Shown piece after piece: positions 55,510 through 64,000 of a DNA stretch of 64,000 bases. Each line of letters opens with the position of its first letter. Position 1 is the first letter of the stretch. Below the pieces are notes generated by a model. The model was not told the origin of the DNA. It saw only the letters and a list, made by a program, of their open reading frames with translations, and made no database searches. Source of the DNA: Persicaria tinctoria (taxonomy: Eukaryota; Streptophyta; Magnoliopsida; Caryophyllales; Polygonaceae); NCBI GenBank assembly GCA_037127255.1, contig JBANSL010000003.1:22716314-22780313 (forward strand). The letters are read 5' to 3'. The translations under genes and the position numbers were made by a program.

Positions 55510-55962
55510 GTGCCTCTTCGTCTTCATTTCTTCTTCCTCCCGACTCCTTCCTCTTCCTCCGTCTTCCTTCTTCCTTCCGTCTTCCTTCTTCCTTCCTTCC
55601 TTCTTCCTTCTTCCTTCTTCCTTCTTCTTCGTCTTCCTTCCTTCTTCCTCCTCCGAGACCGAGAGAGAGAGACCCAAAGAGAGAGATGGAGACAGAAAGA
55701 GAGAGAGCTCGAGGCGGCGGTGGCGGCGTTGGAGGCGGAGGCGACAACGAGGGCGACAGTGCCGGTCGCGGTGGAGCCGGTGGCGGTGGAGCCGGTGGCG
55801 GAGGGGCTGGAGGTGCTGGCGTCGGTGGCGGTGGCGGAAGAGGTTGGTGGTGGTGGGGAGGCGGCTGGCACCGGCGACGGAGGCCGAGCAGTGGCCGAGG
55901 AGGAGGCGGAACCGCCGCGGAAGCGACGGACCATTGAGGTCTCCCCGATTCCGACTCCACCC
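55510..55962 (+). pseudogene. MULE copy 2 first exon
   Basis: Frame ending EAEPPRKRRTIEVSPIPTPP before a GTATGT donor, matching copy 1. The upstream part is low-complexity Glu/Ala/Gly coding, expanded differently from copy 1. Confidence 0.45.
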
Positions 55963-56371
55963 GTATGTTATTTTAAATACTTTTTGTTTAATTTATTTTT
56001 AGTGTTTGAAAATATATATAGTTTTTTTATAGTATATATTAAAATGTTTAATAGAATATAGTTTGATAGAATATAATTGAAAATAGATTTTTGGAAATAT
56101 AGTTTGATAGATAATATATATTGTTTAATAGAATATAGTTTGATAGAATATATTTGGATAGAATATGATTGAAAATATAGTTTGATAGATAATATATATT
56201 GTTTAATAGAATATAATTGAAAATAGATTTTTTTGATTTATTTATATATTAAAATGTTTTTTTTATAGTATATAGTTTGATAGAAGAGAATATAATTGTA
56301 ATTTGATAGAATATAATACATAGAAATAAATACTTGAATATATTAAAATATATTCAAATATAAAAATATAT

Positions 56372-57975
56372 TCAACCGACGTCGTCGGGCGCTACGAGCT
56401 TATTGGCACCCATTCCCAGGTGTGGTGGCGTATTTGGAGTCGGTTTGGCTTCCATACAGCAGGAGCATAGTTCGGTGCTACGTAGATAATGTCTTCCATC
56501 TCGGCACCCGTATGACAAACAGGTACAACCTTACTTCATATCTCCCATTACAATATGATATAATATCGAATATTTAGTGGTATGCACTTCAATGTGTACA
56601 GAGTTGAGGGTCAACACAAGGTTCTGAAGGAGGCACTTCACTCATCGACGGGTGACTTCCGCATCGTGATCGATGCAATCCATAGAGTCAATGATTGTCA
56701 ACTGCATGAGCTGTAAACTGCTTTGGAGATCGACCGATTCAAATGGCCAACAACGGCGTATAAAGTCAACCTTTTCGATGAGGTAAAGACTTTAATCTCC
56801 AAAAAGTGCTTCGATTATCTGTACAAGATGTGGCAGGGCGTCGTGAACCAAAAGGTTCCTCCGGTATGCACGGACCGACATTGGAGGGTTTGTTACGGGA
56901 TCCCTTGTGTCCATGAGATTCAGGCATATGTCAACTCCGGCACTCCGATACCCGCCGAGGACATCCACCCGTTCTAGATGGATTTGACATGGACTGACCT
57001 CGACGACACCCCACTGCCGTATGAGCTGTCATCTTCATACACGGCTTCCAACGATGTATGCGAGGATGAGCTGCACCCACCCTCATCAGCAAGCGTCTGA
57101 CGGAAGGGGAGGCCTCGGGGGGCGAGAAATGCCAGCAGAACCAACCCGTTGCCATACGAGGAGGTAAGGGAAAGGTTTGAGAGAGAAGAAGCGCGTGCTG
57201 CTCGAAATGCTGCTCGGCCTCGTCCACAAGCGACCTCAGCTCGACGTGGACGTGATGATGTGTTCGGAGGGTTCAACTGGGGTCGAAACAACGTTGATCC
57301 CTTCATGTTCGGTCATATTGAGACGGTGAGGGACACTGCTGCAGATGGTCATTGTGGCTACCGTGCTTTGGCGGCTTTGACATCACCGATCGGCGAGACT
57401 GCTTTCCCGGAACTCAAAACGTTACTATGCAATCACTTGGAGGATCACGCCGATCTGTACGCCGGTTGTTATACGGGAGAGTACCTATTTCAGCAGTTCG
57501 TCGACTACCAGAGATGGGCCGGAGCCACACATGGTGATAGAAGACGGTGGATAGAGCTACCCATCATGGATTTTGTATTTGCGACGGTATATCAGATTCC
57601 TCTCGTCGTCCTAGCTTGGCATCATCCGTTCACATGTCTCCCCATGATCTCGCCGGCATCTGCTAACAACCCTCCCCAATCAGCAACTCTTGGTGTAGCC
57701 TGCATCGGAAACCAAGACCATTTTGCTGCGGTACGACTTCAAACGTCTTTGTTATTACCTATTCATGATTTTCATACATATGTCAATACTCTAACTCTAA
57801 ATTTTTGTTCTCATAGATCTGGTTGCGTCCTAACGCTCCTCTTCCGCCGCCTCCACTAGAATGGGTCGAACATCATCATCCGAGCGTCGAAGGATGGGAT
57901 GCTCCGTTTCAAGCTCAGATTGAGAGATTTAGAGCCTTGCGTGCCGATGCCGGTCGTCCTTTACTGTTTTCCTAG
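56372..57975 (+). pseudogene. MULE copy 2 transposase remnant with OTU domain
   Basis: The three exon parts correspond to copy 1, with the final intron 57731-57816 and the stop at 57973-57975. Three in-frame stops are present: TAA at 56714, TAG at 56975 and TGA at 57098. The segment after the last one (from about 57149) remains open through the whole OTU domain, which keeps the canonical DGHCGYRALA and NQDHFAAV motifs. In copy 1 the same motif is DGHCGYCALA. Both are relics, but the OTU part is the best preserved. Confidence 0.8.
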
Positions 57976-58144
57976 ATTGTATTCCACAACTTTATTAAAC
58001 TTATGAATTTAAACCTTTTTTTTCGTTCCTTGTAACTTTATTCGCATATTATCCGAATGAAAACCTTAACAATTCTTGTGTTCTGTTTAATTTGACCCTA
58101 AATCCTTCAAATTCACCTTCAATTTTATCAATTAACATTACAAA

Positions 58145-58172
58145 ACCTAAACCCTAACCCTAAACCCTAACT
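58145..58172 (+). repeat. Telomere-like CCCTAAA repeats inside MULE copy 2
   Basis: CCTAAACCCTAACCCTAAAC tract at the same position as in copy 1, but shorter. Confidence 0.75.
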
Positions 58173-58174
58173 AG

Positions 58175-58262
58175 GGATTGCACGTCCTTAACAACGTGCA
58201 ATGTGTAAATAGTGGACGTGCAAGCCTGAGGACTTGCACGTCCTTAAGGACGTGCTTGCCCT
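58175..58262. repeat. Palindromic subterminal repeats of MULE copy 2 (right end)
   Basis: TTGCACGTCCTTAACAACGTGCAA and a TTGCACGTCCTTAAGGACGTG palindrome (each part of the same word set as copy 1) flank a GGACGTGCAAG unit. The left end carries two more (55441-55485). Confidence 0.75.
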
Positions 58263-58365
58263 TAATCCGGATTTGCGGTGTATATAGTGGCACCCAAAAA
58301 CAAAGAATGCTTGGCACAACGGTAAAGGTGTGGAGGGAGATTAAATTGGGCTGCATTACCCTGAG

Positions 58366-59487
58366 TAGGGGTGATATTCGAGCCGAACGAGCCGGGCCGA
58401 GCTCGAACCTAAAAATTACTCGAGCTTTTATTTGTGCTCAAGCTCGGCTCGCGAGCCCAACTCTAAACTCGAGCTCGGCTTGATAAGCTCGATTAAGCCA
58501 AACGAATGAGCCTAAGCTCGCCATATGAGCTCGTTCAAGCTCGTGAGGGATGTACGTTGAAGCCCACGCAATTACAGTGTCATTGAGGAATTACAAAAAA
58601 AAAAATATAGAAATTCCTAAAATCCAAATTCAATTAATCAATTGAGAGGAGAAATTGATTCGGAAGCAATTACAGACTTACAGTGGTACATGAGAGGAGG
58701 AATTGAATGCAACAAATAATTGAAAATCCAAATTCACAAGTCCTGAATTAGTCAGATAACCCAAATCGCAAGTTCATACAAGTGAAGAGGAGAAATTAAA
58801 GCAAAGACAAATTGGGAGAGGAGGAAGTAATTATATATATAAGCAAACTGTAAGAGGAATTAAGGAGGAGTTGAGTCCACCGCTGCCGAGACTAATCAAG
58901 ATCTCTTTGAAGAGCAGATGCAAGCAGCATCGAAGCGAAGGCACGATTGGAAGCACAAACCAGATCTGGGCGATAGATTCAAATTTGAGACACGACCTCC
59001 ATGGACGCCGGCCAGATCTGAGCAGAAGGGTAGCCGCAGCAACTGGATCTGGGCGAGAGGTTTAGATCTGGGTAGGAGAAGGAAGATACGACCGGAGCAA
59101 GTGGAGATTTCAGCAGTAGTTCATCAGCGTGACGAACAACGAGTTCGCCGGCGAGAGGCGATTAGTACCCCTAGCAGCAGTTCGCCGGGCAGAAGGAGGG
59201 ATTAGGTTGAGGGAGAAGAAGGGAATGAAGTGAGGAGAAAGTAGGGATTGAAAATGAACGGAGGGTCTTCATGCCAGACGGCTATTGAAACCCCAAGCGC
59301 CTAATACAACCCTAGGGGCAATCTTGTATTTTCGCTCAACGAGCTTCCGAGCTCGGCTCGGGCTCGGCTCGGGCTCGGCTCGAGCCCAAAACCCTGTTCA
59401 AGCTCGGCTTGTTTAGTGCATTCGAACGAATCCGAGTCGAGCTTTTTCGAGCCGAGCTCGAGCTGTTCGGCTCAAGTAACAGCCCTA
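58366..59487. mobile_element. hAT element, 1.12 kb, with 8-bp duplication
   Basis: It begins TAGGGGTGATATTCGAGCCG and ends with CGGCTCAAGTAACAGCCCTA. The perfect 8-bp duplication ACCCTGAG flanks it (58358-58365 and 59488-59495). Subterminal DNA is packed with GAGCTCGGCTCG/CGAGCC words in both orientations. The interior (58560-59290) has no recognised transposase. Removal of the element restores continuous TIR-like sequence of the neighbouring family. Confidence 0.9.
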
Positions 59488-60506
59488 ACCCTGAGGTATG
59501 ACTTAATTCACCCGGTATACAAGTGTTTTACATATTTTACGTGAATTATGTACTTTTAAAAACCCTCAACCTTTTTTTTCTTTTTTTTTCTTCCGGAAAT
59601 TTCACGAGGTACCCCTGAGGTATGACTTAATTCAGCTGGTATACAAGTGTTTTACATATTTCACGTGGTGTCGCTGAGGTTCTAATTTTTTTCGTGTCGC
59701 GGTATACAACTGTTTTACATATTTCACGTGGTGCCCCTGAGGTTCTAATTTTTTTTCCGCGTCGTGCCCTTGCCGGTTATATTTAACAGACTTCCGTTAG
59801 TTTGTATTAAAAAAAAAGGAAATCCAGTTGAATGAAAAAAAAGGGGAAACAAACAGAAGAAACGCACGATGTGAAGAGGGCGAGCTTTCGGTGAAGAGGG
59901 TGAAGAGAGCGAGTTTGCGAAGAGGGCGACCTGAGTAGGTGACGCACCCCGGCGAGGAGGCATAACGATTGTTCGCCGGTGCCGGTTTCTGCGGGAGACT
60001 CGGTGAAGAGGGTGAGATTCTCAACAGATGAGGTATGTCCAATTTTGCCCTTTTTTCGAATTTGTAGATGGTTAATGTTGCTGATGCAAGGTTTCTTCTA
60101 CACCAATGATCGATTCTCCAATTTTGCCCTTTATCGAATCTGTAGAAGAATTTTGTGGTTGTGCCCATGTTAGGGTTTAGTGGTTCTCCAATTTTTTGAA
60201 TTGTGAAAAACTGATAGTTATTGATTTAGGAAATTGGTTAGGTGAAATTAGCAAATTGGTTTGGTGAAATCATCTCTATTTGCATTATGCATCTTACGGA
60301 GTTGCTGTGGAAGCTTAGCTTAAATAATCTAAATGAGTAAATGTATTCTTATGCATAAATACTTCTAATGCATCATGTTTCCCCTTTACTGCTTGACCTG
60401 CTCAGTGGCAAGCATATACCACAAAGTCATGTAAATTTTATTTCTTGATCACAGCTTATTCCTGGAAGTTGTTTGTTCATGGATTGGATATGTTTGAACC
60501 ATTCCG

Positions 60507-60580
60507 GAATGGCTCACCGGAAAGGACTTGTGGGTAGTACCCATAGGTCCCCGATTCGAACCTCGGAATGGCCGCTCTTT
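60507..60580 (+). repeat. tRNA-like unit 1 (SINE or tRNA-derived)
   Basis: A-box-like TGGCTCACCGG and B-box-like GATTCGAACCTC lie between an 8-bp stem CCATTCCG/CGGAATGG. The fold resembles a tRNA acceptor and T arm, but the anticodon arm does not form a standard 5-bp stem and 7-nt loop. Confidence 0.5.
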
Positions 60581-60726
60581 ATTTACCTATTCAAGGATTG
60601 GATATGTTTGTACACAGTTAAAAAAAAGGGCTTTAGTGTTAAGGCGTAACTGTCGAGATTGACTATGAATGCTTTTAGCTTGCTGCTTAATCTGATTAAT
60701 CTCAAGTCCATATAATTTGCAATTAG

Positions 60727-60992
60727 GTGCTTGCCTTCAGATACACAGTGCAAAGCTCGTGGAAAAACAGGAAGGCCTTGATGACGGCTTCAGGGTTGTC
60801 ATCAATAATGGGCCAAGTGGAGGTGAGTGACATTAATTTCGCTTCTGAACTGAAACATTGTTTATTTCCCATCAATAATTTTATCACGATTCTTGCGTTG
60901 GGCTACTCTAATACCCTGAAACTGCTGGTTGTTTGTGTTAGGACAAACCGCTTTGCACACTCATGTGCACGTTCTTGGCGGAAGCACAATGA
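60727..60992 (+). other. Exon-like segments within the TIR element, product unknown
   Basis: TTAG/GTGCTTGCC opens a 96-bp segment (60727-60822) reading LAFRYTVQSSWKNRKALMTA and then SGLSSIMGQVE, with a GTGAGT donor. A second segment from 60942, after TGTGTTAG, reads DKPLCTLMCTFLAEAQ to a stop at 60990-60992. The intervening intron is also open in another phase. An upstream segment ending FSTDE/GTATG (60032) could join in phase. The family is not recognised; it may be captured host gene sequence. Confidence 0.35.
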
Positions 60993-61418
60993 ACTAACCA
61001 CTTGGCTAAAGGGCATCTTACCAGAGAGCCTGCTTATTCTTGACTCATCCCCTGTGTCAAGAGAGGTCAATATCAGATTCTACTAGCATGCATGTTATCT
61101 TGAAATAAAAGGACATTCTTTTTATATGGAAAATTATCTTATGTAATGACATTTTTGGTGTCCTCCTCCTTAGACCGGTTGATGGAAACTTTGCTGTGTA
61201 AGTTGTAATTCCTTCTATTTGCTTGTGATTACCATTTTATGTTGGAAATGGAGGAGATATGACCAAAACTTCCATCTAAATTCCACCTGACTTGATAACC
61301 AGTTGCAAAATGCCATGTTGAATAAGCCATTTGGAAATTGTTCATATCACATGGCCTCCCCTATTTGGCATTGCTATAGAACTTTTAGTTAGCCTCTTTC
61401 TTTGAAAATTTTGGATTA

Positions 61419-61487
61419 TTAGCTCAACTGGTAGAGCATTGTGCTTAGCACAAGATGTGAGTTCAAATCTCACGTAAGCCACACATA
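61419..61487 (+). repeat. tRNA-like unit 2, decayed tRNA-Ala(AGC)-derived
   Basis: TTAGCTCAACTGGTAGAGCA is a good A box and D arm, CTTAGCA matches the Ala anticodon loop, and GTTCAAATC is the B box. Mismatches in the acceptor and anticodon stems argue against a working tRNA. Confidence 0.55.
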
Positions 61488-61569
61488 CATTGTATTAGCC
61501 TCTTGCTTTGAAAAATTTGATAGAGCTTTTGTAGTGTAGATCTTTAATAAGTCTAAATCATTGTATTAG

Positions 61570-61640
61570 TCTATATGGGAGTTGAACCCACATCTTTTAC
61601 ATAAAGCACATGCTCTACCGTTTGAGCTAATAGACTTTTT
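61570..61640 (-). repeat. tRNA-like unit 3, opposite orientation
   Basis: The minus strand reads GTCTATTAGCTCAAACGGTA, with GGGTTCAACTCCC as T arm and ATAGAC closing a 6-bp acceptor stem. The anticodon stem is not conserved. It lies about 85 bp from unit 2 in inverted orientation. Confidence 0.55.
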
Positions 61641-62359
61641 AACAAGCTTCAAATCCATAATAGAATGGACGATATGAACCACATGAATATCATGTTCTAT
61701 TAACCATAGATAACCATCTTCTAATTCACTTTTGAAATTTTAGTTCATGTAACTTATTTTCTAAAATTACAGTTCTGTAATTTTAGTTGATTGAAATTTA
61801 GTTATTTCAATCTTAAATTGAAGTTTTCTTATATATTTGACTTAGGATGCTTCTGTTGGGGATAACAGTTGGTTGCAAGTATTTTTATGCTTTCTTTCTA
61901 CTTCAATTAGACATAGAGTTGCCAGCTTAGTTTCCAATAAAGTTACAACACTAACATTGTGTATAGAAAGAGCAATATACCAGTTGACAGTTTAATATAA
62001 TTTCAAGACCCTTTTTCAAATAAAAACCAACAGGGATACCATATTGCCATGACTTATGGCTTCAATGACTTCAGTTTAAAACCTTAAATGGTATCCAAAT
62101 CGCATTTACCATGGCAGATTTTTGTATAGCAAAAACAATGCTCATAGGCTGCAAATTCCTGCAGTAGAAGGCAATTCCCCAAATACAATCCCTAATTCAA
62201 ATGAGAGCAACAGTAAATTAACGTTTATTTGATCAATTGCAATTTTGGCACCAGTTTTGCACAATCATCCCACAATTGAGCAGAGAACAAAACAACTTTC
62301 ATGAGCAGAGAATAAAACCCAATCAATGAACAAAACATATTTCTGAAACCCTAAATTTC

Positions 62360-62725
62360 CTAAGAGAAAAAAAAAATCCAAATTGAAAGGTATACATACA
62401 TACCTATCGTCGGAATCCACCCACCGGTCGACAGATTCTGCCTTCGCCTCCACCCACCTGTCGTCGGTCTCGGCCTCCAGTCGCAACCTCCTCTGCTTCT
62501 CGTTTCTTCTTTGTCACCTTCCTCTAGACAGGTGCGTTTTCTTTTAGGTATTTCGCGACCGTCGAGCCCATTGTAGCTGGACTCCACGCTGCGACTCCCC
62601 CTAGCACCAGCACCGACACCGGCGAACGACAATCTGCCTCCTCGGGGTGTCTCGCCTGTTGGCCCTGTCCACCCTCTTTGCTTCATAGAAGCATCAACTT
62701 CCAATTTCATTTCATCGGTTTTCAA
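62360..62725 (-). other. GC-rich, leader-like ORF near the right arm of the TIR element
   Basis: A 121-codon minus-strand frame (MKLEVDASMKQRGWTGPTGE onwards, Arg/Gly-rich) starts just inside the right arm. It is symmetrical in character to the GC-rich stretch inside the left arm. No domain is recognised. Confidence 0.25.
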
Positions 62726-62923
62726 TTTAATTGAAAATCCTTTTCCTTTTTTTTAGCCCAACTAACGAAAGTCCGTTAAATATAACCGGCAAGGGCACGG
62801 CACAAAAAAAGTTAGAACCTCAGGGGTACCACGTGAAATATGTAAAATAGTTGTATACCGCGTGAATTAAGTCATACCTCAGGGGTACCTCGTGAAATTT
62901 CCGTTCTTTTTTTTTTTCGAAAA

Positions 62924-62971
62924 CCCATTGCTCTTTTACACAAAATTCCCATTGCTCTTTTACACAAAATT
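62924..62971. repeat. 24-bp tandem duplication
   Basis: CCCATTGCTCTTTTACACAA... occurs twice in succession (62924 and 62948), directly outside the TIR element. Confidence 0.85.
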
Positions 62972-62974
62972 CTA

Positions 62975-63755
62975 TATTTTTAAAAACATCAAAATACATA
63001 AGCCAATTTTCTCTTTTACATAAACGCACAGACAGATACAACTATCTTTACTGTAATACAAGATCAGGTTGTAATTGTATACAAATAAAAATTCAATGTA
63101 GATTTAACCAGAACCAATGATTTTCTTTAATTTTTTTGCCCTAAACCTCTCCCCTCACTTACATTCGTTCAAATGCACGGAAAATATCATAGACAAGTGG
63201 AAGGTTGAAGCCAATGATATTAACCCACGAAGCTTGTTTCCAAAACCTATAGACAAATCCTTAAGCCAACTGTGTCCAAAACCAAGTATTTTCCATTGTT
63301 AATCTCAATGAACTCAAAATTTTTGTAATCTCTTTTCCTATAAAATTATGTATTCTTATGTGTTGTATACTTGTGTATAGTCTCTTTTTTCGAAAAAAAA
63401 TTTAGCCCCCTAAACAAAATTCTAGATCCGCCACTGTATGCCTCAACAAGATTCAACACATTTGCACTTTTGTTAAAAGTCATGCGTGCAATGTGTATGG
63501 CAAGTTTATTTAGATATATCAAAGTCATCTTACTAAGGTGATATCCAAGTAGTAGCAACAACAACAACAATATAATATCTATCTTGCTCCAGGCAAAGTT
63601 TGGGAACTCCGCAATTTATACCTGCATGTATTGCGACTAATTATTATATATTGATATCAAATATGAGCATGACGTAGTGTGAATATCTCTCCAGTCTCAA
63701 TAATTAGTACTTATTAATTAAATGAAGGGGAGAAAATAAAAATAGTAAGATGAAT
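62975..63755. other. AT-rich intergenic DNA
   Basis: No gene recognised. 63398-63439 is a short CAGTGGCGGATCTAG-type transposon terminus (minus orientation) related to 55276-55345. Confidence 0.35.
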
Positions 63756-63757
63756 CA

Positions 63758-64000
63758 ATTTTTTTTTTGATTAGGAAAGGATTCGGGCGAACAATGTCTA
63801 CCCAGCAGCATCTTTGCGGATGAGATCTAAAAGACCAGAATTGTTGTGAATATCGACTCCCCGGGCAGAGTGGCAAAGATGTACAACCTTATCAACCACT
63901 CTATTGCCCAAACGGGGCACATGAAAGAAGGAGACTTGTTTCAAAGTCGATAGAAGAAGTTCAACATCAGACAAGATTAGCTCAATTTCCCAAGGGCATT
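63758..64000 (-). mobile_element. LINE 3' end with RNase H tail, continues beyond the window
   Basis: On the minus strand the sequence reads CPWEIELILSDVELLLSTLK, then QVSFFHVPRLGNRVVDKV and LIRKDAAG with a stop. This is the last part of a plant LINE RNase H domain (pattern ...SFVPR..NRVAD...LA). It is followed by a short 3' UTR and a poly(A) tail (T run at about 63757-63766 on plus). The upstream part is outside the window. Confidence 0.7.

Larger units (their letters stand above)
55413..58295 (+). mobile_element. MULE copy 2 (same family as 11974-15161)
   Basis: The ends match copy 1 (CTATATACACCGCAAATCC at 55421; GGATTTGCGGTGTATATAG at 58268-58286), with its own flanking repeat AAAAACAA (55405-55412 and 58296-58303). 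It keeps the first exon, the OTU-containing exon, the last exon, the telomere-like tract and the palindromic subterminal repeats. It has lost more of the transposase than copy 1: homology resumes only at about 56372, equivalent to 13162 in copy 1. In the first exon the low-complexity tract is (CTTCCTT)n where copy 1 has (GAGA)n. Confidence 0.85.
59595..62902. mobile_element. Large TIR element (3.3 kb) with gene-like interior, Pack-MULE candidate
   Basis: The arms start GGAAATTTCACGAGGTACCC at both ends and match for about 170-200 bp (left to about 59805, right from about 62759). The left arm holds an internal duplication of the CGTGGTGCCCCTGAGGTTC segment. The interior shows leader-like GC-rich DNA at both sides, spliced-looking exons near 60727-60990, and three tRNA-like units. 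No transposase was recognised. A clean 9-bp duplication was not found because the flanks are T-rich. Confidence 0.65.

Noticed and set aside
55493..55960. Several long overlapping ORFs on both strands
   Set aside because: Low-complexity (CTTCC)n and (GGTGGC)n DNA in the MULE copy 2 first exon; only the frame ending PPRKRRTIEV is supported by copy 1.
61419..61487. Functional tRNA-Ala gene
   Set aside because: Acceptor and anticodon stems have mismatches, unlike the intact tRNA-Ala at 32650-32722.

Overview
This is a nuclear window from a flowering plant, most likely a eudicot. It has genes with many GT-AG introns, a plant complex III subunit, a thaumatin-like (PR-5) protein, two intact nuclear tRNA genes, and AT-rich intergenic DNA packed with plant transposon families (L1-type LINE, Ty1/copia, TRIM, MULE, hAT, CACTA, PIF/Harbinger, Tc1/mariner). 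I cannot name the species. Host genes are few: QCR8 (CDS 17429-17647, + strand, long 5'-UTR intron), a 16-exon GH123-like/DUF4091 gene (25900-31942, +), tRNA-Ala(AGC) (32650-32722, -), tRNA-Asp(GTC) (34828-34899, -) and a two-exon thaumatin-like gene (53988-54861, -). A decayed Rab11/RABA fragment (36823-37037, -) and an orphan spliced-looking exon (23581-23749, -) are also present.

Layout. 1-5760: minus-strand LINE with an endonuclease ORF, a broken RT part, and an unusual upstream block of long unrecognised ORFs. 6300-8170: copia debris arranged as an inverted repeat. 8790-11950: dispersed repeats, a GATATC-rich palindromic tandem array, a possibly organellar insert, and an RNase H relic. 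11974-15161: MULE copy 1 with an OTU cysteine protease domain. 15960-17660: QCR8. 18218-22874: a TIR element, a complete TRIM, a MITE and a Harbinger element. 25900-31942: the GH123-like gene. 32650-40050: tRNAs, a 904-bp foldback MULE and the Rab relic. 40595-49335: a nest in which mariner ends enclose a CACTA element and a hAT element, and the CACTA itself holds further elements. 49590-53850: a deleted Kaonashi-type MULE (DUF1985 gene facing a MuDR-type N-terminus). 53988-54861: thaumatin-like gene. 55413-58295: MULE copy 2, close kin of copy 1. 58366-59487: hAT. 59595-62902: TIR element holding spliced-looking foreign sequence and tRNA-like units. 63758-64000: 3' end of another LINE.

Most of the window is explained by successive insertions, many with readable target-site duplications (TSDs). 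The points most worth a second look are: the paired OTU-MULEs, which share short palindromic subterminal repeats and telomere-like repeats; the 587-codon open frame upstream of the LINE endonuclease ORF; the 904-bp long-arm foldback; the multi-level nest; and the duplicated splice donor in the GH123-like gene. All calls come from reading the sequence; no database search was possible.
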